DNA of 64,000 bases from Stenotrophomonas raiganjensis (SeqCode). Lineage in GTDB: Bacteria > Pseudomonadota > Gammaproteobacteria > Xanthomonadales > Xanthomonadaceae. Below are positions 47,184-56,108 of the stretch, piece after piece. Position 1 is the stretch's first letter. The number at the start of each line of letters is the position of its first letter. The notes below the pieces were generated by a model, which was not told the DNA's origin, searched no databases, and saw only the letters and a list, made by a program, of their open reading frames with translations. Position numbers and translations under genes: made by a program. Where the stretch lies: contig NZ_JAUTXR010000192.1 of NCBI RefSeq assembly GCF_030658505.1, positions 62,001 through 126,000 on the forward strand, given 5' to 3'.

Positions 47184-47212
47184 AAAAGGGCGGGGATAAT
47201 CCCCGCCCTTTT
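47184..47212. terminator. Bidirectional terminator between convergent genes
   Basis: AAAAGGGCGGGGA-TAA-TCCCCGCCCTTTT, symmetric with A and T tracts, between the small membrane protein gene and accC on the opposite strand. Confidence 0.9.
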
Positions 47213-47234
47213 CATGTCCAGCATCCGCCGCCGA

Positions 47235-48602
47235 TCAGGTCAGCGCGATCGGCTTGTTCTTGCGTTCGGCAAGACGCTTTTCCAGGTAGTGGATGTTCTG
47301 GCCACCGGCCTGGAAGCCCTTGTCGCGCATGATCCGCTGCTGCAGTGCGACGTTGGTCTTGATGCCATCGACCACCATCTCGCTCAGTGCCACCTGCATG
47401 CGGGCAATGGCGGTGGCGCGGTCCGGGCCGTGCACGATCAGCTTGCCGATCATCGAGTCGTAGTTCGACGGCACGCGGTAGCCACTGTAGATGTGGGTGT
47501 CCACGCGCACGCCGGGGCCACCCGGCGGATGGAAGCCGGTGATGGTGCCCGGGCTCGGCACGAAGGTTTCAGCGTCTTCGGCGTTGATGCGGCACTCGAT
47601 CGCATGACCGTTCAGCACCACGTCGCTCTGCTTGATCGACAGCTTCTGGCCGGCGGCGATCTTCAGCTGCTCGGCCACCAGGTCAATGCCGGTGACCATT
47701 TCGGTGACCGGATGCTCGACCTGGATGCGGGTGTTCATTTCGATGAAGTAGAAGCGGCCGTCCTCGTACAGGAACTCGAACGTGCCGGCGCCGCGGTAGC
47801 CGATGCGGATGCAGGCTTCCACGCACACCTTGCCGATCTGTTCGCGCTGTTCGGCGGTGATGCCCGGTGCCGGTGCTTCTTCCACCACCTTCTGGTGGCG
47901 GCGCTGCATCGAGCAGTCGCGCTCACCCAGGTGGATGGCGTTGCCCTGGCCGTCGGCCAGCACCTGGATCTCCACGTGGCGCGGATTTTCCAGGAACTTC
48001 TCCATGTAGACCTCGCCATTGCCGAACGCGGCCTTGGCCTCGCTCTTGGTGGTTTCGATCGAGGTCTTCAACGAGGCTTCGGCGTGGACCACGCGCATGC
48101 CGCGGCCGCCACCACCACCGGCTGCCTTGATGATGACCGGGTAGCCGATCTCACGGGCGATCTTGGTGTTGGCGACGATGTCTTCGCCCAGCGGGCCGCC
48201 CGAACCGGGCACGCATGGCACGCCGGCCGACTTCATCGCGCGGATGGCTTCGACCTTGTCGCCCATCATGCGGATGGTGTCGGCCTTGGGGCCGATGAAG
48301 ATGAAGCCGGATTCCTCCACGCGCTCGGCGAAGTCGGCGTTCTCCGACAGGAAGCCGTAGCCCGGGTGGATCGCCTGCGCGTCGGTGACTTCCGCCGCCG
48401 CGATCAGTGCCGGGATGTTGAGGTAGCTCTGCGGCGACGGCGCCGGGCCGATGCAGACCGACTCGTCGGCCATGGCCACGTGCTTGAGGTTGCGGTCGAC
48501 GGTGGAATGCACGGCCACCGTGCGGATGCCGAGGGTGTGGCACGCGCGCAGGATGCGCAGCGCGATCTCCCCTCGGTTGGCGATGACGACTTTGTCGAGC
48601 AT
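47235..48602 (-). CDS. accC: Biotin carboxylase subunit of acetyl-CoA carboxylase
   Basis: First half-reaction of fatty-acid synthesis: carboxylates the biotin on AccB using bicarbonate and ATP. The 455 residues are an ATP-grasp enzyme with [18 protein letters not shown] at the N-terminus, [14 protein letters not shown] (ATP lid), [38 protein letters not shown] and [16 protein letters not shown]. The start is 12 bases downstream of accB. It is part of the aroQ-accB-accC unit. Confidence 0.98.
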   Translation of the reverse strand: MLDKVVIANRGEIALRILRACHTLGIRTVAVHSTVDRNLKHVAMADESVCIGPAPSPQSYLNIPALIAAAEVTDAQAIHPGYGFLSENADFAERVEESGFIFIGPKADTIRMMGDKVEAIRAMKSAGVPCVPGSGGPLGEDIVANTKIAREIGYPVIIKAAGGGGGRGMRVVHAEASLKTSIETTKSEAKAAFGNGEVYMEKFLENPRHVEIQVLADGQGNAIHLGERDCSMQRRHQKVVEEAPAPGITAEQREQIGKVCVEACIRIGYRGAGTFEFLYEDGRFYFIEMNTRIQVEHPVTEMVTGIDLVAEQLKIAAGQKLSIKQSDVVLNGHAIECRINAEDAETFVPSPGTITGFHPPGGPGVRVDTHIYSGYRVPSNYDSMIGKLIVHGPDRATAIARMQVALSEMVVDGIKTNVALQQRIMRDKGFQAGGQNIHYLEKRLAERKNKPIALT

Positions 48603-48614
48603 GGCGTCCGCCCC

Positions 48615-49094
48615 TTAGCCGATCACGAACAGCGGCTGGTCGAACTCCACCGGCTGGCCGTTCTCGCCGAGGATGGCGACGATGGTGCCGGACGTGTCGG
48701 CCTCGATCGGGTTGAACATCTTCATCGCTTCGATGATGGCCAGGGTCTCGCCTTCCTTGACCTGCTGGCCAACGGTGACGAAGGCCGGCTTGTCCGGGGC
48801 GGAGGAGGCGTAGAAGGTGCCGACCATCGGCGAGCGCAGCACGTGGCCTTCCGGCAGCGCCGGGCCCGGCTTGGCGGTGCCGCCGGTGGAGGCTTCGGTC
48901 GGCGACTGCATCGGCATCGCCTGCGGTGCCGGAGCGGCCGGAGCGGCATACACCGGGGCCGCAATCGGGGCGGCATAGCCGGCCACCGGGGCGCGCGACA
49001 GGCGCACCGACTCTTCGCCTTCCTTGATTTCGATTTCAGCCAGGTTCGACTCTTCCAGCAGGTCGATCAGCTTCTTGATTTTGCGCAGATCCAT
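48615..49094 (-). CDS. accB: Biotin carboxyl carrier protein of acetyl-CoA carboxylase
   Basis: Carries the biotin between the carboxylase and the transferase. The 159 residues have an N-terminal helix ([20 protein letters not shown]), an Ala/Pro-rich linker (about 45-80) and the C-terminal biotinyl domain with the modified Lys in [14 protein letters not shown] and a thumb region [20 protein letters not shown]. It lies between aroQ and accC on one strand. Confidence 0.98.
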   Translation of the reverse strand: MDLRKIKKLIDLLEESNLAEIEIKEGEESVRLSRAPVAGYAAPIAAPVYAAPAAPAPQAMPMQSPTEASTGGTAKPGPALPEGHVLRSPMVGTFYASSAPDKPAFVTVGQQVKEGETLAIIEAMKMFNPIEADTSGTIVAILGENGQPVEFDQPLFVIG

Positions 49095-49153
49095 GAGGGC
49101 CTCTTTGGTTTCTATCTAGGTGAGGAGAGCGCCGTGGGCGCCCGGGTCGACAA

Positions 49154-49597
49154 TCAGGTGGCGGATACCCGCAGCAGCGCCGCGTCCATCGCGTAGCGGT
49201 AGCTGTCGGCACCGAAACCACACACCACGCCCACCGCCTTGTCACTGAAGTAGCTGTGCTGGCGGAACGGTTCGCGGGTATGCGGGTTGGACAGGTGGAT
49301 CTCGATGAACGGCACCGCCACCGCCGCCAGCGCGTCGCGCAGGGCGACCGAGGTGTGGGTGAAGGCGGCGGGGTTGATCAGGATGAAAGCGGTTCCGTCG
49401 TTGCGCGCGGCCTGCACGCGGTCCACCAGCACATGCTCGGCATTGGACTGCAGGCTCTCCACGGCGTGCCCGGCGGTGGCGGCCTGCGCGGCCAGGGCCT
49501 GGTCGATGTCGGCCAGCGTGGTGTGGCCGTAGACCTCCGGCTCGCGGGTGCCGAGCAGGTTGAGGTTGGGGCCGTGCAGGACCAGCAGCTTCGCCAT
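49154..49597 (-). CDS. aroQ: 3-dehydroquinate dehydratase, type II
   Basis: Third step of the shikimate pathway: dehydrates 3-dehydroquinate to 3-dehydroshikimate. The 147 residues match the dodecameric type II enzyme: [19 protein letters not shown] (with the catalytic Tyr), [34 protein letters not shown] and [17 protein letters not shown]. It is upstream of accB with 59 bases between, the usual arrangement in many gammaproteobacteria. Confidence 0.97.
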   Translation of the reverse strand: MAKLLVLHGPNLNLLGTREPEVYGHTTLADIDQALAAQAATAGHAVESLQSNAEHVLVDRVQAARNDGTAFILINPAAFTHTSVALRDALAAVAVPFIEIHLSNPHTREPFRQHSYFSDKAVGVVCGFGADSYRYAMDAALLRVSAT

Positions 49598-49947
49598 GGG
49601 ATCCGGAAGACGGGAAAGGGCGGCAGTCTGGCGGAACCGGCGGATGCTGTCCAGTTCGGCGAAGTTTGCAGCGTTTCAATCAATTGTTTGAATTTCGCCG
49701 GAGCGCTTGTGGCCGTATGGCGGGCGCTGGATCAAGGCGCGCTGAACGCCGTGCTGGCCGGGGATGCGTGCACGTAGGCCGACGATGGTGGCAAGGCCGG
49801 GTAATGGCGGATGCCGCAATAGGCCGTGATGCGGTAGATCCACACCATGCGTGGATGAAGGAGGTTCGGTGCGCAGCAAGCTACGCACCCGCCGAGGGAC
49901 AGCCCAAGGTGCGCTGCACGCCACCCACCGCCCCGCCACGCACCCGC
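49598..49947. other. Intergenic region with one palindrome, no gene seen
   Basis: A 350-base region between two minus-strand genes. The part next to aroQ (49598-49700) should hold its promoter; a CAATCAATTGTTTGAA sequence at 49677-49692 contains a short CAATTG palindrome. A GTAGATCCAC unit lies at 49832-49858. No open frame looks like a protein. Confidence 0.55.
49832..49858. repeat. GTAG palindrome unit
   Basis: GGTAGATCCACACCATGCGT followed by GGATGAA, of the same variant as 16430 and 43394. Confidence 0.65.
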
Positions 49948-50682
49948 TCAGGTCTCCAACGGTACCGTGGGCACCACGTTCGGGAATACCTCCTCCAACG
50001 GCTCCTGTTCCCCCGGTTGCGGCGCCGGCCAGTTGTAGGCGTTCACCGGCTGCGCGCGGTTCACCCACAACGCGTAGTACAGGTGATCGGCGCGACCGTC
50101 GCCGGTATTGGGGTGGATCAGGATGGTCAGCCCCAGGCTGTTGAGCTGCAGCCAGGGCACCAGCACCGGCAGCAGGTCGTTGGTGAAGCCGAAGTAGAAA
50201 GAGGGCGTGACATGCGGCCCACGCGGCTCCAGGTTCCAGTTGCCCAGCTCCACCGGAAAGCGCTCGGCGGCCCAGCGCCGCAGCAGCGCGGCCTTCTCGA
50301 AGGTGTCTTCGTCGAAATAGATGTGCGCGTGATAGCTCTTGATGTCGGTGTAGGCGCGCGGGGCGGTGGGCAACGTGGCCTCGCCCGGCCGCACGCCGGC
50401 CGGGCGCGGGGTTGGTTCGCTGGCCGTGGCCTGGCCCCAGGGGCTGCTGCCCTTGGCTGCTGGCGGGACGATGGCGCGGAAACCGGGGCGCCCGGGCGCG
50501 GTGGTGTTCACGACGTTGTCGGTGCGCGCGGCGGCGGTGGCGGGGGATGTGCTGGCGAGGCCGCCGGCGGCCAGCCCCGCCGAAGCGATCAGGCGTCGGC
50601 GCGTCGGCGAGAGCAGATCCGCCCACTGGGCATCGTCGTCGCCGGTGTCGACAAGGGGAGGGGTGTGCGGGTCCGGGTGCAT
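49948..50682 (-). CDS. Tat-exported DOPA 4,5-dioxygenase-family protein
   Basis: A 244-residue protein. The C-terminal 125 residues match the DOPA 4,5-dioxygenase family, with the metal-binding histidines in IKSYHAHIYFDE, RGPHVTPSFYFGF and LTILIHPNTGDGR, followed by ADHLYYALWV. Ahead of this is a long N-terminal part with a twin-arginine-like signal (SPTRRRLIASAGLAAGGLAS) at about residues 25-50 and a Pro/Gly-rich linker. Family members are usually about 110-120 residues and cytoplasmic, so this is an exported form. ATG 50682 with CGGAG upstream is preferred to the frame start at 50799. The substrate is unknown. Confidence 0.8.
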   Translation of the reverse strand: MHPDPHTPPLVDTGDDDAQWADLLSPTRRRLIASAGLAAGGLASTSPATAAARTDNVVNTTAPGRPGFRAIVPPAAKGSSPWGQATASEPTPRPAGVRPGEATLPTAPRAYTDIKSYHAHIYFDEDTFEKAALLRRWAAERFPVELGNWNLEPRGPHVTPSFYFGFTNDLLPVLVPWLQLNSLGLTILIHPNTGDGRADHLYYALWVNRAQPVNAYNWPAPQPGEQEPLEEVFPNVVPTVPLET

Positions 50683-50853
50683 GCAGGAACTCCGTTGTGG
50701 GGTGGGTCGGATGGGCAGGCAAGCACGCTCCGGCACCCGCATCCGCAGCGTCCAATAATCAGGTGGCATCACCTCATGCAGGTTCGCCACCGTCGTCATT
50801 GAGCGCGGCTGCGGGGCGGGCTAGGGTGCAGGTCTGCCGCCCTGGAGAACGCC

Positions 50854-51681
50854 ATGACCTCGCCGGATACCGACACCCAACGCAAGCGTGCGGACTTCCG
50901 TCAGTTGCATGCACAGGGCTGTTTCGTCCTGCCCAATCCGTGGGACGTCGGTAGTGCGCGCTACCTGCAACGTCAGGGCTTCCAGGCCCTGGCCACGACC
51001 AGTGCCGGCTGCGCCTGGAGTGAAGGGCGGCCGGACGGCGCTGTTTCGCTGCAGGCCACGCTGGAGCATCTGCGGCTGATGGCGGCGGCGACCCCGTTGC
51101 CGTTGAACGCCGATTTCGGTGATGGCTTCGGCGCTACGCCACAGGCGGTGGAGGAGGCGGTGGCTGCGGCACTCGATACCGGCATCGCGGCGTTGTCGAT
51201 CGAGGACGCCAGCGGCGTGGCCGATGCACCGCTGCGACCCATCGACCAGGCGGTCGAGCGACTGCGTGCGGCGCGTGCCGCCATCGACCGCGCGGGCGGC
51301 GACGTGCTGCTGGTGGGCCGTGCCGAGAACTTCTTTGTTGGCGTGCCCGATCTGCAGGACACCCTGCAGCGCCTGCGCGCCTATGCCCAGGCCGGTGCCG
51401 ACGTGCTGTATGCACCGGGCATCAGCACGCGCGAGCAGATCAGTGCAGTGGTTGCTGTGGCGGGATCGAAGCCGGTGAACCTGCTGGTCGGCGGGCCGAC
51501 GCCGCTGGGCCTGCAGGACATCGCTGCGCTTGGCGTGCGCCGTGTGAGCCTGGGCGGTGCGCTGGCCCGTGCCGCGTGGGGCGGGCTGATGCAGGCCACG
51601 CAGCCGATCGTGCAGGACGGTTGCTTCGATGGCCTGCAGCAGGCGGCCTCGGGCGCGGCCTTGAATGCGCTGTTCCGCTGA
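50854..51681 (+). CDS. Isocitrate lyase/PEP mutase superfamily protein
   Basis: A 275-residue TIM-barrel protein. Key stretches are LPNPWDVGSARYLQRQGFQA, TSAGCAWSEGRPDG, LNADFGDGFG (metal-binding Asp), IEDASG (where classical members have IED), VLLVGRAENFF and ADVLYAPGIS. The KKCGH motif of isocitrate and methylisocitrate lyases is absent, which points to the oxaloacetate decarboxylase/phosphonopyruvate group of uncertain substrate. ATG 50854 has GGAGAACGCC upstream. The gene stands alone. Confidence 0.88.
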   Translation: MTSPDTDTQRKRADFRQLHAQGCFVLPNPWDVGSARYLQRQGFQALATTSAGCAWSEGRPDGAVSLQATLEHLRLMAAATPLPLNADFGDGFGATPQAVEEAVAAALDTGIAALSIEDASGVADAPLRPIDQAVERLRAARAAIDRAGGDVLLVGRAENFFVGVPDLQDTLQRLRAYAQAGADVLYAPGISTREQISAVVAVAGSKPVNLLVGGPTPLGLQDIAALGVRRVSLGGALARAAWGGLMQATQPIVQDGCFDGLQQAASGAALNALFR

Positions 51682-51714
51682 CGTCCCCAGCTGCGGATCC
51701 AGGCCTGCAGGGCC

Positions 51715-51744
51715 CGTAGATCGACGCCACGCGGGGATGGATGA
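51715..51744. repeat. Degenerate GTAG palindrome
   Basis: GTAGATCGACGCCACGCGGG followed by GATGGATGAA, resembling the GTAGATCCAC units with several changes. Confidence 0.45.
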
Positions 51745-51774
51745 ACCCGCGCAGCCCGATGTCCTGCAAGTGCG

Positions 51775-52308
51775 CTACAGCGCTTCCAGCCCGCCCTTCG
51801 GCAGGACCACCCCCGGCTCCAGCGCCGGCAGCAGCTGTCGCAGCAACGCGGGGTTGTCCAGCATCGCCGCACCGTCCAGATAGCGCCATTGCGTTGCACC
51901 GATGCGGCGCACGGCGATCATGAACGAGGTGCTGCGCATCGGCGCTTCGCGCACGCGCAGCAGTGACTGGCGCGGTACGAAGCAGACTTCTTCGTCACCG
52001 GCGGCGTAGGTGCGCCCGGGCACTCCCGCTTCGTCACTGATGATGGTGACCCCGCTCCTGCGCAGTTCTTTCACGGTGTCGCGGGTCATCTCCGCATAGG
52101 CCTCATCGCCCCCCGCTGCCTGCTTCAGGCTGGGATGGGTGCGTGCGATGATCCGTTCGGTATCGCCGCGGGCGAAGGCATCCATCATTGCCTGCACGTC
52201 CCGGCGCAATGCGGCTGCGTCGTCCGGACTGAGTTCACCGGCCTGTGCGGTCGGGGCCATCGTGGCCAACAGCAGGAACAGCAGCGGGACAAGCAGGTGT
52301 CGGCGCAT
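51775..52308 (-). CDS. Exported hypothetical protein
   Basis: A 177-residue protein with a signal peptide (MRRHLLVPLLFLLLATMAPT, cleavage after AQA). The mature part starts with a helix containing DDAAALRRDVQAMMDAFARG and RTHPSLKQAAGGDEAYAEM, followed by a beta region with one Cys (EEVCFVPRQS) and WRYLDGAAML. The pattern suggests an NTF2-like alpha+beta fold, which is inference. ATG 52308 directly precedes the signal peptide; the frame further upstream is not coding. It is divergent from the quinone reductase gene. Confidence 0.75.
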   Translation of the reverse strand: MRRHLLVPLLFLLLATMAPTAQAGELSPDDAAALRRDVQAMMDAFARGDTERIIARTHPSLKQAAGGDEAYAEMTRDTVKELRRSGVTIISDEAGVPGRTYAAGDEEVCFVPRQSLLRVREAPMRSTSFMIAVRRIGATQWRYLDGAAMLDNPALLRQLLPALEPGVVLPKGGLEAL

Positions 52309-52389
52309 CGGTGGGCGTCTCACAGGGCGTCGCCGCACTATACGGGGGATGCAGAAACAGCGTCCCATCGGTGGCACTGGTATCGCGGA

Positions 52390-52420
52390 ATTCATTACTT
52401 ACCATTGGTAGGTAATGAAT
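52390..52420. promoter_or_regulatory. 31-bp palindromic operator candidate
   Basis: ATTCATTACTTACCA-T-TGGTAGGTAATGAAT is symmetric over 15-base arms with one mismatch. It ends 15 bases before the ATG of the quinone reductase gene, next to GGAG. The long AT-rich symmetry in a GC-rich setting is typical of a repressor site; the TetR-family gene two positions downstream is the obvious candidate regulator. Confidence 0.75.
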
Positions 52421-52435
52421 CCCGGAGATCCCAGC

Positions 52436-53032
52436 ATGCGCAGCCTGATTGTCATCGCCCACCCCGAGCCCGGTTCGCTGACCCATGCGACAGCACACCG
52501 CATCGGCGACGCCATCGCCGCTGCCGGTACCGGCAACACCGTGGCCTACGCGGACCTGATGGCCGAAGGCTTCGATCCGCGCTTCAACGCCCAGGACCAG
52601 GCCTTGTTCCGCAGCACCGGCGCGGCACCAGCCGACGTCGCCGCCGAGCAGGCGCGGCTGGACGCCACCGACGCGCTGGTGTTGGTCTATCCGCTGTACT
52701 GGTGGTCATTCCCCGCTCTGCTGAAGGGCTGGATCGACCGCGTGTTCACCCAGGGCTGGGCCTACCAGGACGGTGCCGACGGCAAAGTGCAGAAAAAGCT
52801 GCAGCGGTTGCACGTGCACCTGGTCGGCATCGGTGGGGCCGGCGCGGACATGATTGAGCGGCGCGGCTACGGCGCGGCGATGAAGACCCAGATCGACATG
52901 GGCATCTTCGACTACTGCGGCGCGCGCGTGCTGTCGTCCGACCTGCTGCTGGACGCCGATTCCGGTGCAGCCGAAGCGCATCTGCAGACCGCGCTGGCGA
53001 TCGGCCGTAAAATCGGTATTCCGATGCGCTGA
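52436..53032 (+). CDS. NAD(P)H-dependent quinone reductase, flavodoxin-like fold
   Basis: A 198-residue flavoprotein of the NQO/MdaB/YwrO type. FMN/FAD-binding stretches are LIVIAHPEPGSLTHA at the N-terminus and VLVYPLYWWSFPALLKGWID at the middle, with FTQGWAYQ and GIGGAGADM. Such enzymes make two-electron reductions of quinones and protect against redox cycling. ATG 52436 has GGAG at 12-9 bases upstream. A 31-bp palindrome in the promoter and a TetR-family gene 16 bases downstream suggest inducible control by a quinone-like compound. Confidence 0.88.
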   Translation: MRSLIVIAHPEPGSLTHATAHRIGDAIAAAGTGNTVAYADLMAEGFDPRFNAQDQALFRSTGAAPADVAAEQARLDATDALVLVYPLYWWSFPALLKGWIDRVFTQGWAYQDGADGKVQKKLQRLHVHLVGIGGAGADMIERRGYGAAMKTQIDMGIFDYCGARVLSSDLLLDADSGAAEAHLQTALAIGRKIGIPMR

Positions 53033-53048
53033 CCGCCGTGCTCCACCG

Positions 53049-53642
53049 ATGCCTGCCAACGCCGCACCCACGCGCCGCCGATTGACCCGTGAGCAACGCG
53101 CCCGCCAGTTGCTGGACGTGGCCTGGGCGCTGGTCGGCGACGAAGGTACCGATGCGCTGACGCTGGGGCGGCTGGCCGAGGCTGCGGGCGTGACCAAGCC
53201 GGTGGCCTACGATCACTTCGTGACCCGCAATGGGCTGCTGGCCGCCCTTTACGATGACTACGACGGCCGCCAGACGCTGGTCTTCAACGAGCGCATCGGC
53301 CGCGCCAGGGCGCAGCTGGCCGATCGTGCGGCGGCCATCGCCTCCGGCTACATCGACTGCATCCTCAGCCAGGGCAGTGAAGTGCAGGGCATCCTTGCCG
53401 CATTGGTCGGTGCCCCGGAACTGCACGAGGTGCGCCGGCGCTACCAGCAGGACTTCATCGACAACTGTGACCAATGGCTGGGCCCGTTCACCGCCGACGG
53501 CAGCGTGCCACTGGCCGGACGCTGGGCGGTTCTCGGTGCGGCCGAAGCTCTGTCCGAAGCCGTGGCGGCGGGCGCGCTGGACAAGGCCGGGGCCGAAGCT
53601 GAGCTGCAGCGGCTGATCGTAGCGACGGTCAAGCGACGCTGA
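53049..53642 (+). CDS. TetR-family regulator
   Basis: A 197-residue regulator. The N-terminal domain holds the TetR helix-turn-helix (GLTLGRLAEAAGVTKPVAYD-like LTLGRLAEAAGVTKPVAYDH, then FVTRNGLLAALYDDYD), and the C-terminal helices (about 75-195) form the ligand-binding and dimer part. It follows the quinone reductase gene by 16 bases and is probably autoregulated through the palindrome at 52390-52420. Start ATG 53049. Confidence 0.9.
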   Translation: MPANAAPTRRRLTREQRARQLLDVAWALVGDEGTDALTLGRLAEAAGVTKPVAYDHFVTRNGLLAALYDDYDGRQTLVFNERIGRARAQLADRAAAIASGYIDCILSQGSEVQGILAALVGAPELHEVRRRYQQDFIDNCDQWLGPFTADGSVPLAGRWAVLGAAEALSEAVAAGALDKAGAEAELQRLIVATVKRR

Positions 53643-53647
53643 GCCGC

Positions 53648-54442
53648 TCAGGCTTCGGCGCTGCTGCCGGCCAGAGTCGCGAACCCGGCGGCCAGCTGCT
53701 CGCGCACAAGGGCATCGCGTGCGTCGCGGCTTTCAGAACCCAGCACCACGGTGATCAGGCGTACCGGCTGATCCCGTCCGGGCACTGACCGGCATGCGGT
53801 GGCGGCCAGGCAGAAGCCCGCGGCCTGCGTGTAGCCCGTCTTCAGGCCATCCACGCCGTCATCGCCGAGCAGCGCGTTCTGGTTGCTGCGGCTGAAGCTG
53901 CCATGCGCGAACGCGCGCTGCGCGGTGATTGCCAGTATCTGCGGATGGTCATTCAGCAGGCAGGCGGCGAGTACCGCCATGTCGCGCGCGCTGGACGCAT
54001 GGTGCGCGGTGGTGATGCCGGACACGCTGGCGAACCAGGTGCTGCGCAGGCCGAGCTGGCGCGCGTGCCGGTTCATGCGGTCCAGGAATGCAGGCTGTGA
54101 TCCGTCCAGATGGCGTGCGATGGCCAGCGCCGCATCATTGCCGGAGACGATCATCAACCCTTCCAGCAGGCGTGCCAGGCTGACCGCTTCGCCGGGCACC
54201 AGGCCCATGCGCGTTTCATCATCGGCCACCGCATGCACATCTGCGGCGGCGATGGTGACCACTTCGTGCCACGCGCCACCGTTCTCTTCGACGCATTCGT
54301 AAGCGGCGTAGGCGGTCATCAGCTTGGTCAGCGAGGCCGGTTGCCGCGCGATGTCCGCGTTGTGCTGGTGGATGACCGCGAAGGTTGCCGCATCGAGGGT
54401 GATCGAGGACAGCGACGCGCGCGCAGGAGCAGGAGACGGCAT
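53648..54442 (-). CDS. D-alanyl-D-alanine carboxypeptidase-like serine hydrolase
   Basis: A 264-residue penicillin-binding-protein-type enzyme. Motifs: SxxK in PASLTKLMTAY near residue 37, SxN as SGNDAALAIA near residue 100, and KTG in DGLKTGYTQAAG near residue 190. The C-terminal beta domain of DacA/DacC is missing. No signal peptide is visible in the frame from ATG 54442 or in the frame upstream, which is odd for an enzyme acting on peptidoglycan; the true start or export route is uncertain. Possible roles are cell-wall trimming or a beta-lactamase-like activity. It is divergent from the alkaline phosphatase gene. Confidence 0.8.
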   Translation of the reverse strand: MPSPAPARASLSSITLDAATFAVIHQHNADIARQPASLTKLMTAYAAYECVEENGGAWHEVVTIAAADVHAVADDETRMGLVPGEAVSLARLLEGLMIVSGNDAALAIARHLDGSQPAFLDRMNRHARQLGLRSTWFASVSGITTAHHASSARDMAVLAACLLNDHPQILAITAQRAFAHGSFSRSNQNALLGDDGVDGLKTGYTQAAGFCLAATACRSVPGRDQPVRLITVVLGSESRDARDALVREQLAAGFATLAGSSAEA

Positions 54443-54560
54443 GGAGGCGGCGATGGAGGAGGGCCTGCAGGATAGCCCGCAGCGGCTGCATGAAGCTGCA
54501 ATATTGAAACGATATAACGTACCGTCATTGTGGGCCGCCGCTGGCCTGACGGGATCTCCG

Positions 54561-56108
54561 ATGACTGCACGCATGCCACGCCGCTGGCTCCATTCCTCGC
54601 TGCTGCTTGCGCTGGCCGCGCTGGGTGGCTGCCAGCCCAACCTGCGCGCCGAGGCTGCTGCTTCCGCCGAAGCGCGCCCGCACAACGTGATCGTGATGAT
54701 CAACGACGGTGCCGGTTGGGGCACCTGGGATGCCGCCGCCTACTGGCAATACGGCAGCCGCGAAGGCGCGCCATATGCGGATTTCCCGCAGCGTCTGGCG
54801 GTCACCACCTTCCCGTTGAATGCCAGCAGCCAGCCGACCCGCGAAAACGCACAGACCCTGGGCTACGACGCGGGCAAGGCCTGGGACAGCGAACCGGTGC
54901 CGGCGCAGGACCTGCCATTCGTCGGCTACCAGTATCTGGCGGCGGTCGCGACCGACAGTGCTGCGGCCGGTACGGCGTTGTCCTCGGGCATCAAGACCTA
55001 CAACAACGCCATCAATTACAACAACGATGGCAATCCGGTCGAGTTCAATACGCTGCGCGCCAAGCGCCTGGGCATGGCGACCGGCGTGGTGACCTCGGTA
55101 CCGTTCGCGCATGCCACGCCGGCGGCGTTCGCGGCGCAGAACGAATCGCGCAACAACTATCACGCCATTGCGCACCAGATGCTGGCGCAGGGCCACATGG
55201 ACCTGGTGATGGGCACCGGCGGTCCCGGCTACAGCGTTGATGGTCGCGCCTGTGACGAGGGTGCCGGTGCGGCGAAGGCCGAGGGCTGCGCGAACCCGTG
55301 GGAATGGGTCTCCCCGCAGGACTGGCAGCAGCTGGAAGCGGGCAGCACCATTGCCGGCAACCCGGCGGGGCCGTGGCGCCTGATCCGCAGCAAGGATGAG
55401 TTCGCCGCGCTGGCGCAGGCACGGATGCCGGCCGACCGGCCTCTGATCGGCGTGCCACGCGTGGCCAATACGCTCCAGCAGGCGCGCCAGCTGCAGGTGC
55501 TGGGCAAGGATGGGACCACGCCCTCCGGCGTGAGGAAGATCGACAGCGTGCCGGACCTGGCGACCATGACGCGTGGCGCACTGCGGTTCCTGCAGCAGCG
55601 TTCGACCAAGGGACTGTTCCTGATGGTGGAAGGCGGCGCCACCGACTGGGCGGCGCATACCAGCGCCTGTGGCACCGAATGGCACTACGGCCAGTGCAGC
55701 GACCAGCCGCAGTACGGTCGGCTGATCGAGGAAACCGTGGAGTTCAATGATGCGGTGAAGGCGGTGGTCGAATGGATCGAACGCAACGGTGGCTGGGAAC
55801 GCAACCTGCTGATCGTCACCACCGACCACGACAACAGCATGCCGATGGGCCCGGATGCACAGAACGTGGCCTTTGCGCCGGTGCGCAACAACGGCCGCGG
55901 CCGCATGCCGGGGATGAGCTTCCGCCCTACCGGCAACCACTCCAACGCGCTGGTGCCGCTGTGGGCGAAGGGCGCGGGCGCGGAGCTTCTCGGCCAGCGT
56001 GTGCGGGGTGTCGATATGGGCTACCGGAAGCACGTGGGCTGGAACGACGGCAGTTACATCGACAACACCGACGTGGCTGCGGCGGTGCAGGAGGCGCTGC
56101 AACGCTAG
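54561..56108 (+). CDS. Alkaline phosphatase, lipoprotein form
   Basis: A 515-residue PhoA-superfamily phosphomonoesterase. The N-terminus (RRWLHSSLLLALAALGGCQP) is a lipoprotein signal, with the lipidated Cys at about residue 24. The catalytic Ser lies in VATDSAAAGTALSSG; metal ligands are in MINDGAGWGTWD, MVEGGATDWAAHTS and VTTDHDNSMP, and the GNHSNALVPLWAKG His near the end. Four cysteines in ACDEGAG, AEGCANP, SACGTEW and GQCSDQ suggest two disulphides. ATG 54561 is used. The protein should release phosphate from organic phosphates at the outer membrane. No Pho box was identified in the short divergent promoter region. Confidence 0.92.
   Translation: MTARMPRRWLHSSLLLALAALGGCQPNLRAEAAASAEARPHNVIVMINDGAGWGTWDAAAYWQYGSREGAPYADFPQRLAVTTFPLNASSQPTRENAQTLGYDAGKAWDSEPVPAQDLPFVGYQYLAAVATDSAAAGTALSSGIKTYNNAINYNNDGNPVEFNTLRAKRLGMATGVVTSVPFAHATPAAFAAQNESRNNYHAIAHQMLAQGHMDLVMGTGGPGYSVDGRACDEGAGAAKAEGCANPWEWVSPQDWQQLEAGSTIAGNPAGPWRLIRSKDEFAALAQARMPADRPLIGVPRVANTLQQARQLQVLGKDGTTPSGVRKIDSVPDLATMTRGALRFLQQRSTKGLFLMVEGGATDWAAHTSACGTEWHYGQCSDQPQYGRLIEETVEFNDAVKAVVEWIERNGGWERNLLIVTTDHDNSMPMGPDAQNVAFAPVRNNGRGRMPGMSFRPTGNHSNALVPLWAKGAGAELLGQRVRGVDMGYRKHVGWNDGSYIDNTDVAAAVQEALQR

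Noticed and set aside
47160..49196. A 678-codon plus-strand frame opposite accC and accB
   Set aside because: Shadow of two unmistakable genes.
54499..54523. GAAACGATATAACG between the carboxypeptidase and alkaline phosphatase genes as a possible Zur or Pho box
   Set aside because: Only one half resembles a Zur site and it does not match a Pho box; more likely it is simply the AT-rich core of the divergent promoters.
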